From Bifidobacterium pseudolongum subsp. globosum (GTDB taxonomy: Bacteria > Actinomycetota > Actinomycetes > Actinomycetales > Bifidobacteriaceae), in assembly GCF_000741295.1 (NCBI RefSeq), contig NZ_JGZG01000005.1:186001-250000 (forward strand): a DNA stretch of 64,000 nucleotides, in the 5' to 3' direction. A model generated the notes under the pieces. The model searched no databases. It was not told the DNA's origin and worked only from the letters and a program-made list of their open reading frames with translations. Within the stretch, counting starts at the first letter, position 1. Each line of letters starts with the position of its first letter. Both the position numbers and the translations under genes were made by a program. Below are positions 8,870 to 20,939 of the stretch, in pieces.

Positions 8870-8915
8870 ACGTAAATGCCCGGAAGCCGCTTTGCGGTAT
8901 TCCGGGCATTTACGT
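8870..8915 (+). terminator. Hairpin after cspA
   Basis: Perfect 16-bp arms (8870-8885 and 8900-8915) with an inner 5-bp stem (gccgc/gcggt). There is no strong U-tract. Confidence 0.75.
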
Positions 8916-8949
8916 CTCTTGCCGAGAGCGCAAATTCCTGCATGTCGAG

Positions 8950-8976
8950 TTGGCACTCGAGCATCGAGAGTGCTAC
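8950..8976 (+). promoter_or_regulatory. CIRCE operator 1 (HrcA site)
   Basis: TTGGCACTC-N9-GAGTGCTAC, close to the consensus TTAGCACTC-N9-GAGTGCTAA. HrcA represses chaperonin genes through this element and is released on heat shock. Confidence 0.9.
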
Positions 8977-8979
8977 TCT
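8950..8979 (+). promoter_or_regulatory. groEL promoter overlapping CIRCE
   Basis: TTGGCA (8950-8955) and TACTCT (8974-8979), separated by 18 nt, form a plausible -35/-10. The hexamers are embedded in the first CIRCE element, so HrcA binding would block RNA polymerase. Confidence 0.55.
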
Positions 8980-8985
8980 GCCGTA

Positions 8986-10701
<1,716 letters not shown>

Positions 10702-10761
10702 TAGAACTATGTCATAGCGGCGCCAACGGCATTGCCGTCGCGCTGCGGTGAATCAGCAGCC

Positions 10762-10796
10762 GAGGGCCCCATCCGCATACCGCGGGTGGGGCCCTC
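10762..10796. terminator. Bidirectional hairpin between groEL and WXG100
   Basis: A 15-bp stem (10762-10776 with 10782-10796) with one wobble pair and a 5-nt loop, located between the two convergent genes. Confidence 0.8.
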
Positions 10797-10809
10797 GCCA
10801 TATGTGGGC

Positions 10810-11103
10810 TCACCCTGCGCTGAACAGGCGCGCCGCCTGCGATTCCGCATCGGCGTAGACGCTCGAGGCCTGGGTGAGGGCCTGCTGGATGGATTCAAGG
10901 GATTGCTCCATCTGCTGCTGCGCCGCCCGCCATTGCGCGGCGAGCGCGTTGAACTGCGTGGCGGCGCCGCCACGCCACGCGTCCTGCAGCGCATTGAGGT
11001 TGCCGTACATCTGGTCGACCGATTGGCGGATCGCCGTGATCGACGTGCACACCGCGGCGCTCGAGGCTTGGATACGTTCCGAATCCACTTGGTACTGTGG
11101 CAT
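10810..11103 (-). CDS. WXG100 family protein (ESAT-6-like)
   Basis: A 97-aa protein of standard WXG100 length: helix, AWRGG turn at residues 42-46, helix. Such proteins form antiparallel four-helix dimers and are usually type VII secretion substrates. The ATG at 11103 is preceded by AAGGAGG. It stands alone, convergent to groEL, with no FtsK/EccC-type ATPase gene in the window, so the exporter would have to be elsewhere. Confidence 0.9.
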   Translation of the reverse strand: MPQYQVDSERIQASSAAVCTSITAIRQSVDQMYGNLNALQDAWRGGAATQFNALAAQWRAAQQQMEQSLESIQQALTQASSVYADAESQAARLFSAG

Positions 11104-11183
11104 GATGGTTCCTCCTTGGGTGGTGTATTCAGTTGTCTGCTAATACCTGCCGGCCGGGCATGACGGCCGGTACTGTGGAATCT

Positions 11184-12044
11184 ATGACATCTCAATGTGC
11201 AAGCAAAGCCGGTTCCGCCCCTGTGGTCGGATGCCCGGGTTATCCACAATCGTCCCGACCGGTTGCTCGTGCCGTCGGCATGCTCATGCTCGTCATCGCC
11301 ATGGCGTTGACCGGCGTCATCGCCACGCCGTCCTATGCGGACGAGGCCGCGCCCTCGCAGACCGCCACGGCCACGACGCCAAGCACCGAGGACGTGGCGG
11401 CCAACATCGTCGACACCCAGAACCTGCTGGGGGACAACCTTGGCGCGGTCACGGACGCCATCAAAGAGACCTATGAACGCACCGGTGTGACGGTGCGCCT
11501 GATCTACGTCAATTCGTTCAACACCGACAAGCAGCCCGACGCATGGGCGGCGCAGACCCTCAAGTCGCTCGACCCGCCGCCGAACACCGTGCTTTTGGCC
11601 GTCGCATCGAACGACGGCAACCTGGCGGTTGTGGTTTCGCCGGATTCCGCCGAATGGCTGTGCAACCACAAAACGGTGGACAAGCTTTCCGAGGCGGCCT
11701 CGGCGCCGCTCACGGATGATGCGGACGCCAACGGGCCGAATTGGGCGAAGTCGGCGATCGACATGATGCAGGCCATCCAGACCGCGAAAAGCACGTCCAC
11801 CTCATCGACCGCGGCCTCGGTCGGCACCATCGTCATGATCGGCGCCGTGGCCGTGCTGCTGATCGGCGCCGTGGCGGTGATCGTGGTGCGTCGCCGTCGT
11901 GAGACCGAGCGTGACGCCGAACGCGCCGTCGAGGACGAGGACGCGCAGGATGATGACGCCCGCAAGGGCACCGCAAAGACCGCCCCGGCCTTGGACGCCG
12001 ATCCGGCCTCCGGGGGCGCTTCCGCCGTCGCGGACGAGCATTAG
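11184..12044 (+). CDS. TPM-domain membrane protein
   Basis: A 286-aa protein. A signal peptide or signal anchor spans about residues 34-58 (GMLMLVIAMALTGVIATPSYADEA). A TPM/Psb32-type domain follows (VAANIVDTQNLLGDN ... GVTVRLIYVNSF ... TVLLAVASNDGNLAVVVS), then a Ser/Thr linker, a transmembrane helix and an acidic/basic cytoplasmic tail. ATG 11184 has only a weak GGAA upstream; ATG 11160 is an in-frame alternative. It lies 52 nt before the two-component system, and the intervening DNA holds a candidate operator. Function is unknown. Confidence 0.8.
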   Translation: MTSQCASKAGSAPVVGCPGYPQSSRPVARAVGMLMLVIAMALTGVIATPSYADEAAPSQTATATTPSTEDVAANIVDTQNLLGDNLGAVTDAIKETYERTGVTVRLIYVNSFNTDKQPDAWAAQTLKSLDPPPNTVLLAVASNDGNLAVVVSPDSAEWLCNHKTVDKLSEAASAPLTDDADANGPNWAKSAIDMMQAIQTAKSTSTSSTAASVGTIVMIGAVAVLLIGAVAVIVVRRRRETERDAERAVEDEDAQDDDARKGTAKTAPALDADPASGGASAVADEH

Positions 12045-12046
12045 TT

Positions 12047-12079
12047 TTCAGCTGACGTTCAGGAAACGTCCAGAGTTCG
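12047..12079 (+). promoter_or_regulatory. Three 11-nt direct repeats (PhoP/OmpR-box-like)
   Basis: TTCAGCTGACG (12047-12057) is followed directly by TTCAGGAAACG (12058-12068) and then by TCCAGAGTTCG (12069-12079). An 11-nt period is what OmpR/PhoP-family dimers bind. The array ends 17 nt before the response-regulator ATG, so autoregulation is likely. Confidence 0.55.
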
Positions 12080-12096
12080 TCGTCATCATATGCAGT

Positions 12097-12822
12097 ATGA
12101 GCAACGAAACATCCATCGTCGTCGTCGACGACGAACCGTCCATCCGTGAACTGCTTGTGGCCTCGCTCCACTTCGCAGGATACGAAGTGGAGACCGCCGC
12201 GTCCGGATCCGAGGCGATCGAGGTCATCGAGAAGACCCAGCCCGACCTGATCATCCTCGACGTCATGCTGCCGGACATCGACGGATTCACCGTCACACGC
12301 CGCATCCGCCAGGAAGGCATCGACGCGCCGGTACTCTTCCTCACGGCGCGCGACGACACCCAAGACAAGGTCATGGGCCTGACCGTCGGCGGCGACGACT
12401 ATGTGACCAAGCCGTTCAGCCTCGAGGAAGTGGTCGCGCGCATCCGCGCGATTCTGCGCCGCACGCGCGAACAGGAGCAGGACGACCCAATCATCCGCGT
12501 CGGCGACCTCGAGATCAACGAGGATTCGCACGACGTGACGCGCGCCGGCAAGCCGATCGACCTGAGCCCCACCGAATACAAGCTGTTGCGCTACCTCATG
12601 GACAACAAGGGCCGCGTGCTGTCGAAGGCGCAGATCCTCGACCATGTGTGGCAATACGACTGGGGAGGCGACGCCGCCATCGTCGAATCGTATATCTCGT
12701 ATCTGCGCAAGAAGGTCGACGACCTCGAGGTGGAGGACGAGGACGGCGCGACGCACAAGGTGCAGCCGTTGATCGAGACGAAACGTGGCATCGGCTACAT
12801 GATCAGGGTGCCGAAGAACTGA
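12097..12822 (+). CDS. OmpR/PhoP-family response regulator
   Basis: A 241-aa protein. The receiver domain has acidic pocket DDE (residues 11-13), phospho-acceptor Asp55 (LIILDVMLPD), Thr83 and Lys105. The C-terminal winged helix reads LSPTEYKLLRYLM ... VLSKAQILDHVW ... VESYISYLRKKVD ... TKRGIGYMI. No Shine-Dalgarno sequence precedes the ATG and a CATCAT hexamer lies 7 nt upstream, so translation may be leaderless. The cognate kinase begins 13 nt downstream. Closest in type to MprA/TcrA regulators; the stimulus is unknown. Confidence 0.93.
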   Translation: MSNETSIVVVDDEPSIRELLVASLHFAGYEVETAASGSEAIEVIEKTQPDLIILDVMLPDIDGFTVTRRIRQEGIDAPVLFLTARDDTQDKVMGLTVGGDDYVTKPFSLEEVVARIRAILRRTREQEQDDPIIRVGDLEINEDSHDVTRAGKPIDLSPTEYKLLRYLMDNKGRVLSKAQILDHVWQYDWGGDAAIVESYISYLRKKVDDLEVEDEDGATHKVQPLIETKRGIGYMIRVPKN

Positions 12823-12835
12823 AGGTCGACGCCAG

Positions 12836-14626
12836 ATGAAGTCTCCAGCCGACCCGAAACCAACGAAGCGGGCCGATGTCGGCGGCGCGCCCAGAACCAC
12901 ACCCCGCAAGGGGGGCGCGCCACGGGCCAAGGACGGCGGGACGCCATACGCCGCGCGCTTCAGCAGCATCCAGAAAATCCCGTTGGGCGCCAAGCTCGTC
13001 ATCTCGATCATCGTGCTGCTCAGCGTGGGCACGGTCAGCATCTCGCTGTCGATCCGCCAACTCGTCAACAGCTACATGCTGCAACGCACCGACAGCCAGC
13101 TGCTGCAGCAGGCCGAACTCGTGTTCAAGAACACGACGCTGCTCAACGACACCAAATCCACCGCCGACAGCAACTCGTTCGTCAGCTACTATGTGCAGGC
13201 CTACGACAGCCAGACAGGGCACACCTATCAGCTGCTGCAGCCGATGTACCGCGACGGTGTCGTCTCTCGGCCCATGTTGCCCCATGACGGCGGCCTTGAC
13301 GGCCATGAGATCGCCGTGCCGTACACGACGCCGGCCGTGGTGGACCTCGAGAATGTGAAAGGCCAGCCGGACCACGAGACGATGGTCATGGCGCAGGCCC
13401 CGTGGCGCGTCGTGGCATTGCGCTGGGTCAGCGACTCCGCGAACGGCACGATCGAACCGCGCGGCGTGATCTACATCGGCCTGTCGCTGGGCAACCAGAT
13501 CGACATGATCGACAACCTGACCCGGTTCTGCGTCATCGTCGGCGCCGCGGTCGTGCTGCTCGGCGGAGTGCTCAGCGCGATCACCGTGCAGCGTACGTTG
13601 AGCCCGCTCAAGCGCATCGAGAAGACGGCGGCGAAGATCGCGGCGGGCGACCTGTCGCAACGCGTGCCGGACGCGCCGGAAGGCACCGAGGTGGGCACGC
13701 TTGCGAAATCGCTCAACACGATGCTCGCACAGATCGAACGCAGTTTCCGCCAGCAACAGACCACGACCGAGAAGATGAAGCGGTTCGTCTCCGACGCAAG
13801 CCATGAGCTGCGCACCCCGCTTGCCGCCATCCACGGATACGCCGAGCTCTACCGCATGCAGCGCAACGCGCCGGGCCAGATCGAGCGCGCCGACGATTCG
13901 ATCGCGCACATCGAGGCATCGAGCGCGCGCATGACGCTGCTCGTCGAGGACCTGCTGTCGCTGGCGCGCCTCGACGAAGGCCATGGCATCTCGATCACCG
14001 ACCACATCGATTTGGGCTCGGTCATCCGCGATTCGGTGGACGACCTGCATGCGCTCGACCCGGAACGCGACATCACGACCGGCGTGCTCGGCCTCGACGT
14101 CAGCGAACCGGACCATCTGCGGCTGAGCATGACGCCCGGTGAGCTGCCGAGCGTCATGATGGTGGCCGACGGCACACGACTGCACCAGGTGGTCACGAAC
14201 ATCGTCGGCAACATCCACCGCTACACGCCCGCGGATTCGCCGGTCGAACTCTCGCTCGGCGTGCTCGGGCTCGACATGCCGCTCGACGAACTGACGGCGC
14301 TTGCCTCGGGGGAGGAGTCGTTGCAGGCCATTGTGGGCGCGGCCGCGCGCTTCACCGTGACGCAGCACGGCATGATGGTCGCCGTGGCGCGCTTCACCGA
14401 CCACGGGCCGGGCGTGCCGCCGGACGGTCTGGCGCGGATCTTCGAACGGTTCTACACCGCCGACCCGTCCCGCGCGCGCCAGAAGGGCGGCACGGGACTC
14501 GGCATGGCAATCGCGCAATCGGTGATCAACGCGCACCGCGGGTTCATCTGCGCCACCGAAAGCCCCGGCGGCGGCCTCACCTTCACAATCGTCATGCCGC
14601 TTGCCCCCGACGAAGCGGAGGCCTGA
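12836..14626 (+). CDS. Sensor histidine kinase (HAMP-HisKA-HATPase)
   Basis: A 596-aa membrane kinase. A basic Pro/Gly-rich N-terminus of about 50 residues precedes TM1 (about 55-75). An extracytoplasmic sensor region of about 150 residues follows, then TM2 (about 222-245), HAMP (about 246-300), HisKA with His323 in SDASHELRTPLAAI, and a HATPase with N-box VVTNIVGNIHRYTP, G1 DHGPGVP, F-box FERFY and G2 GGTGLGMAI. The N-box has His where Asn is common (NIVGNIHRY). It is the partner of the response regulator 13 nt upstream. Confidence 0.94.
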   Translation: MKSPADPKPTKRADVGGAPRTTPRKGGAPRAKDGGTPYAARFSSIQKIPLGAKLVISIIVLLSVGTVSISLSIRQLVNSYMLQRTDSQLLQQAELVFKNTTLLNDTKSTADSNSFVSYYVQAYDSQTGHTYQLLQPMYRDGVVSRPMLPHDGGLDGHEIAVPYTTPAVVDLENVKGQPDHETMVMAQAPWRVVALRWVSDSANGTIEPRGVIYIGLSLGNQIDMIDNLTRFCVIVGAAVVLLGGVLSAITVQRTLSPLKRIEKTAAKIAAGDLSQRVPDAPEGTEVGTLAKSLNTMLAQIERSFRQQQTTTEKMKRFVSDASHELRTPLAAIHGYAELYRMQRNAPGQIERADDSIAHIEASSARMTLLVEDLLSLARLDEGHGISITDHIDLGSVIRDSVDDLHALDPERDITTGVLGLDVSEPDHLRLSMTPGELPSVMMVADGTRLHQVVTNIVGNIHRYTPADSPVELSLGVLGLDMPLDELTALASGEESLQAIVGAAARFTVTQHGMMVAVARFTDHGPGVPPDGLARIFERFYTADPSRARQKGGTGLGMAIAQSVINAHRGFICATESPGGGLTFTIVMPLAPDEAEA

Positions 14627-14638
14627 ACGGGCGCGCGG

Positions 14639-14675
14639 ACCGGCCGTGGCGGGCATTATGCTCACCGCGGCCGGT
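14639..14675 (+). terminator. Hairpin after the kinase gene
   Basis: An 11-bp stem (14639-14649 with 14665-14675, one wobble pair) with a 15-nt loop, 12 nt past the kinase stop. Confidence 0.6.
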
Positions 14676-14699
14676 TTGTGCTGTATGCGGGGGCTGCGG

Positions 14700-14705
14700 T
14701 AAGAT
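14700..14705 (+). promoter_or_regulatory. Likely -10 of the csp-DUF3027 operon
   Basis: TAAGAT lies 76 nt before the csp start, predicting a leader of about 70 nt that carries the hairpin at 14722-14742. Confidence 0.45.
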
Positions 14706-14721
14706 AGGACGTTGGATTATC

Positions 14722-14742
14722 GCGCGGGCCCGGAGCCCGCGC
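14722..14742 (+). other. 8-bp GC hairpin in the csp leader
   Basis: GCGCGGGC (14722-14729), loop ccgga, then GCCCGCGC (14735-14742). It lies between the proposed -10 and the Shine-Dalgarno sequence, so it would fold in the leader RNA of a cold-shock-type gene. Confidence 0.5.
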
Positions 14743-14781
14743 ATTGGTATGAACGATTTGTTGACTGGGTGAGAGGTGACC

Positions 14782-15171
14782 ATGCCGAGCGGACGTGTAC
14801 GTTGGTTCGATGCGAAGAAGGGTTTTGGATTCATCGAGAGCGATGACGGCCATGATGTGTTTCTGCCCCAGACCGCCCTGCCGAAGGACACGCGTGATGT
14901 ACGCAAGGGCGCGAAGGTGGAATATTCGGTGATCGACGGCATCAAGGGGCCCGTGGCCATGGACGTAACATTCGTCAAATCCGCGCCGTCGCTCGTCAAG
15001 GCCACACGGCCGAAGCCGGACGACATGGCGGCCATTGTGGAGGACCTGATCAAACTGCTCGATTCCGCGGGCAACCAGCTGCGCCGCCACCGGTACCCCT
15101 CGGCCTCGGACAGCAAGAAACTCGCCACGCTGCTGCGCGCCGTGGCGGACAATTTCGATGTACAGGAATGA
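14782..15171 (+). CDS. Cold-shock-domain protein with C-terminal extension
   Basis: A 129-aa protein. Residues 1-65 form a cold-shock domain (RNP1 KGFGFIES, RNP2 DVFLPQTAL). Residues 70-129 form a helical extension (MAAIVEDLIKLLDSAGNQLRR ... SKKLATLLRAVADNFD) absent from plain CspA. GAGAGGTG precedes the ATG. The DUF3027 gene begins 3 nt after the stop; this csp-DUF3027 pair is conserved across actinobacteria, so the two probably act together. Confidence 0.9.
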   Translation: MPSGRVRWFDAKKGFGFIESDDGHDVFLPQTALPKDTRDVRKGAKVEYSVIDGIKGPVAMDVTFVKSAPSLVKATRPKPDDMAAIVEDLIKLLDSAGNQLRRHRYPSASDSKKLATLLRAVADNFDVQE

Positions 15172-15174
15172 TTG

Positions 15175-16086
15175 ATGACAGACAATGCTTTGGACCCGGT
15201 GGCGCTCGCCCGTGCCGTGGCGATCGACGCCGCCGAGAACCCGGACGCCGTCGGCGACTATGTGACGCAACAGGCCATGGAAGGTGGGGTCACTGATTTC
15301 CGCTTCGCCGCGGTGATGGTGGGCTATGAGGGCTGGCAGTGGTCGGTCACGCTGTACCATGACGAGGAACTGGGCCACTGGACCGTCGACGAGTCCACGC
15401 TGATCCCCTCGGACCAGGCATTGCTGCCGCCGCCGTGGGTGCCGTGGAAGGACCGGCTTGAGCCGTCCGACCTGACTGTCACCGACTCCATCGGCACCGA
15501 ACAGGACGACCCGCGCCTCGAGCGGGGCATCACCGAGGAGGGCATGGCGCAGGTCGAGACCGCCGTGGCCGAAGACGGCGCCACGAACAGCGCCGAAGAC
15601 GTGCATGACGCGGTCGAGGAATTCGACCTGTCCCGCCGGCGGGTCATGTCCGAACTCGGGCGCTCGCAGACGGCCAAACGGTGGTATGACGGTCCGCACG
15701 GGCCCAAGTCGCTGTCCACGAAGACCGCGGATGGCAACCTGTGCTCGACGTGTGGGTTCCTCATCCCATTGCGCGGCGATTTGGGCACGATGTTTGGCGT
15801 GTGCGCGAACCGTTGGAGCCCGGATGATGGGCGCGTCGTCTCACTCGACCACGGGTGCGGCGAACATTCGCAGATCGAACCGCCGGAGCCGAGCAACCTG
15901 TGGATCCAGACGAAACCTGCGTACGACGATATGCACATCGACATCGTGGCGCAGAGCACCCGTGAGGAACGCGGGGAAGTCGAGCTGCTCGAAGAGGCCA
16001 ACAATGCCAACGATTCCGGTGAGGCCGACGCGCAGGAAGCCTCCACGTCCCCGGAATCCGCAGAAACAACCGAATCCGCAGAGTAA
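15175..16086 (+). CDS. DUF3027 family protein
   Basis: A 303-aa cytosolic protein. The core reads ARAVAIDAAENPDAVGDYV ... GWQWSVTLYH ... TLIPSDQALLPPPWVPWKDRL, typical of DUF3027. A second part has Cys pairs (CSTCGF, then GVCANRWS and DHGCGEHS) that could bind zinc, and the last 45 residues are acidic and low-complexity. ATG 15175 was chosen over TTG 15172; AGGA lies upstream inside the csp gene. Molecular function is unknown. Its stop lies inside a hairpin shared with the convergent gene. Confidence 0.88.
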   Translation: MTDNALDPVALARAVAIDAAENPDAVGDYVTQQAMEGGVTDFRFAAVMVGYEGWQWSVTLYHDEELGHWTVDESTLIPSDQALLPPPWVPWKDRLEPSDLTVTDSIGTEQDDPRLERGITEEGMAQVETAVAEDGATNSAEDVHDAVEEFDLSRRRVMSELGRSQTAKRWYDGPHGPKSLSTKTADGNLCSTCGFLIPLRGDLGTMFGVCANRWSPDDGRVVSLDHGCGEHSQIEPPEPSNLWIQTKPAYDDMHIDIVAQSTREERGEVELLEEANNANDSGEADAQEASTSPESAETTESAE

Positions 16087-16102
16087 GGCGCGTCGCCTTA
16101 CT
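16082..16102. terminator. Bidirectional hairpin containing both stop codons
   Basis: Perfect 9-bp arms (16082-16090, 16094-16102) with a 3-nt loop. The left arm holds the TAA of the DUF3027 gene and the right arm the TAA of the convergent gene. Confidence 0.65.
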
Positions 16103-17030
16103 GCTTGTCGTCGTTTTGCTTCGCCGACGGCGAGGCTGTGGCCGTTGCACTGGGCGACGGGCTCGCCGACGCACTCGGTGAGGCGCTGCCGGAAGGCTTC
16201 GTTGTCGGGTGTGCAGTGGAAGGCGCCGGATCCTTCGGCGAGCTGGATGGCGAGCTGGATGGCTGTGCGCTTGCCGTCGCGGATGCGCTCGGTGTGGCCG
16301 TGGCGGTCTGCTCGGGCTGCGGCGAGGCGGACTGCGTGGGCAGGCCGCTGCTTGTTGCGTCTGGTGTGGCGTCGGCGTCATCGCCGGTCACTCCCGAGGT
16401 GATGCGCACCAGTTCCTTGGTGATCGTCGTATAGACGTCCTTGAGTTGTTTCGCCGTCTCGGTGTGGTCGTTGAGCCGCGCATTGTCCATCGTGATCGAG
16501 CATGACGGCACGGCGGGCTCTTTCTCGGCGTCGTCAATCAGCACGGTCATACGGCGCAGTGCGTCGGCGTCGATCGTCTTGCTTGTGTCGTCGCGGTATT
16601 TCTTCGCATCGTCGATCGCGGTCTGTGCGAGCCTGTGCGCATCCTGCGCCTGTGCGGTGGCAGTGCGGCACGCGCTCATCGCCTGCGCGCGCGGCGTGCC
16701 CCAGATGGTGCCGTTCGCATACAGGGCGGCCACCACCGCGCACACCACGAACACCACAAGCACGGTGATTTGCCACCACGGGCGGTGACGCTTGACCGTG
16801 CCCGTGCGGGACGCCGTCGTGTGTGCGCCTTGTGCGGGCGGACGTGTGCGCGTGCTGTCCTTGGGGGTGAACGACGGCGGGTTGCCGTCCTGTTCGGACG
16901 CATGCTCCGCGCGGGTCTGGCTGGTGTTCCCCTCTGCGCCCGTGTGTTGGGTCGTGTCGTCCTGACCGGCCACCGTGGTGGTCTTGTCGTCTGTGCGTGC
17001 GTTGTTGCTGTGCTGTTCGTCTGCTGTCAT
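16098..17030 (-). CDS. Membrane protein with long Ser/Pro/Ala tail
   Basis: A 310-aa protein with AAGGAC before ATG 17030. A polar, Thr/Asp/Gln-rich cytoplasmic segment of about 85 residues leads to a transmembrane helix (about 88-107, ITVLVVFVVCAVVAALYA). A helical extracytoplasmic domain with two conserved-looking Cys (SACRTAT, VPSCSIT) and a roughly 85-residue Ser/Pro/Ala/Thr tail follow, probably a wall-spanning stalk. No family is recognised. It converges on DUF3027. Confidence 0.8.
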   Translation of the reverse strand: MTADEQHSNNARTDDKTTTVAGQDDTTQHTGAEGNTSQTRAEHASEQDGNPPSFTPKDSTRTRPPAQGAHTTASRTGTVKRHRPWWQITVLVVFVVCAVVAALYANGTIWGTPRAQAMSACRTATAQAQDAHRLAQTAIDDAKKYRDDTSKTIDADALRRMTVLIDDAEKEPAVPSCSITMDNARLNDHTETAKQLKDVYTTITKELVRITSGVTGDDADATPDATSSGLPTQSASPQPEQTATATPSASATASAQPSSSPSSSPKDPAPSTAHPTTKPSGSASPSASASPSPSATATASPSAKQNDDKQ

Positions 17031-17140
17031 AAGTCCTTATGTCCCTGTGTCCACGCACATCATATGCGGACTGCCTGTGAACCGGCGCCTGAACTGAGCT
17101 GACAGTGAACCGGCGTGCGCCCAGCTCAGGCGAAGCGCGG

Positions 17141-18118
17141 TCAGTGCACGATCGACAGGTTGCACTCGGCGGAATTGAGCAGCTGCTTGGAGACCGACCC
17201 GAGGAGATGCGCGTCCAATCCACTCAGGCCACGCGAGCCGACCACGATGTGGCGCGCATAGCGTGACGCGCTGACAAGGCCTTTGCCCGCGCTGATGTGG
17301 AACGCGTTCGGCGTCACCGAAAGACCGGCAGGCATGGGGGAGTCGCCCGCCATCTTCGTCACGATCGACTCGGCGTAGCGCTGGGCCACCTCCATCGGCG
17401 CCACACTCGACTCATAGCCGGGAACGGTGCCCAAGTCGCGCAGCTGCCAGCAGAACATCACGTGCAGCGGCGCGCTGTTGAGCTTGGCGAGGCGCGCCGC
17501 GAACTCCAGCGCGCGCTGCGACGTGGGCGAGCCGTCCACGCCCACCACGATTGGGCGCACGACGCGCGGCGTCGGCACGACAGGCGTCACGAAATGCACC
17601 TGGTCGTCGCCCGGGCTCAGCGCGTTCGCGATCTGGTCCTGCACGTCGATGTCCTCATCGCTCGCCGTGCGGATCACCGTGACCGGCACCGTCGACTCCT
17701 CGGCGAGCGAAGCGGAAAGCGAGCCGGCGAACCAGCGCGCCACACGTCCCATCGACCGGCGCCCCACCACGATCTGCTGCGCGTTGGCGCCGATTTCGAG
17801 CAGGGCGGAAGTGCCCGAAGCGCGGAACGACGTGAGCTTGATGTGCTCGTTGTCGATGTCGATGTCCTGCGTGGCGGCATCGACCCAGGTGCGCAGTTTG
17901 TCGGCCAGTTTCTGGCGCAGCTCGGCCACCTCCTGCTCGGTCTGCGGTTCGGGACCCATGTCCCACGAATACGACCATCCGTACACGGCGTTCACCGACT
18001 GCCCCGAGAGCACGGCCTGATTGAGCGCCCAGCGCAGCGCGGCGAACGATTCGACGGTTCCATCGACGCCTACGACAAGGTCACCTTGCGGATTGAGCGC
18101 ATTGTTCTGCTCGCTCAT
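17141..18118 (-). CDS. Tandem universal stress protein (UspA x2)
   Basis: A 325-aa protein with two Usp domains: the first begins VVGVDGTVESFAALRWAL, the second PIVVGVDGSPTSQRALEFA. Each carries the ATP-binding G-x2-G-x9-G(S/T) end (VGRRSMGRVARW, VGSRGLSGLDAHLLGSVSKQLL). ATP-binding double-domain Usps are typical of actinobacteria and respond to stationary phase, hypoxia or acid. TTAGGAG precedes the ATG. It is divergent from clpC, another stress gene. Confidence 0.93.
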   Translation of the reverse strand: MSEQNNALNPQGDLVVGVDGTVESFAALRWALNQAVLSGQSVNAVYGWSYSWDMGPEPQTEQEVAELRQKLADKLRTWVDAATQDIDIDNEHIKLTSFRASGTSALLEIGANAQQIVVGRRSMGRVARWFAGSLSASLAEESTVPVTVIRTASDEDIDVQDQIANALSPGDDQVHFVTPVVPTPRVVRPIVVGVDGSPTSQRALEFAARLAKLNSAPLHVMFCWQLRDLGTVPGYESSVAPMEVAQRYAESIVTKMAGDSPMPAGLSVTPNAFHISAGKGLVSASRYARHIVVGSRGLSGLDAHLLGSVSKQLLNSAECNLSIVH

Positions 18119-18258
18119 GGCATACTCCTAACATTTCCATGCGATACTCCTCGTTCAAGCATAACGTAACGGTTCTTGAGAAAAACAGGCGGAACGGAAA
18201 TAAACGTCACTGTAAATCTGTAGAGTGATGTGGAATTACCAACCATGGAAGGACTAGC

Positions 18259-20805
<2,547 letters not shown>

Positions 20806-20828
20806 TGCGGTAAGTGGATATGATGCCT

Positions 20829-20870
20829 GAGGGCCTCGGCGACAACAGCCGCCGAGGCCCTCGCTTTTTC
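20829..20870 (+). terminator. Intrinsic terminator of clpC
   Basis: A perfect 12-bp stem (20829-20840 with 20851-20862), a 10-nt loop and a T-rich run (gctttttctttc). Confidence 0.9.
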
Positions 20871-20874
20871 TTTC

Positions 20875-20923
20875 TGCACAATGGCCCTCATGGCAGCGGT
20901 GCTGCCATGAGGGCCATTGTGCA
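20875..20923. terminator. Second hairpin, 23-bp perfect stem
   Basis: Arms 20875-20897 and 20901-20923 pair perfectly around a 3-nt loop. It lies between the clpC terminator and the end of the convergent DUF349 gene, so it probably terminates the minus-strand transcript. Confidence 0.75.
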
Positions 20924-20939
20924 ACAGGCGTCCCAGGAC

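Noticed and set aside
11240..11248. TTATCCACA (DnaA box) inside the TPM-domain gene.
   Set aside because: A single 9-mer in coding DNA, expected by chance in a genome; no cluster around it.
18176..18205. TTGAGA and AATAAA 17 nt apart as a clpC promoter.
   Set aside because: Weak match to the -10; several other AT-rich hexamers fit as well, so no site is called.
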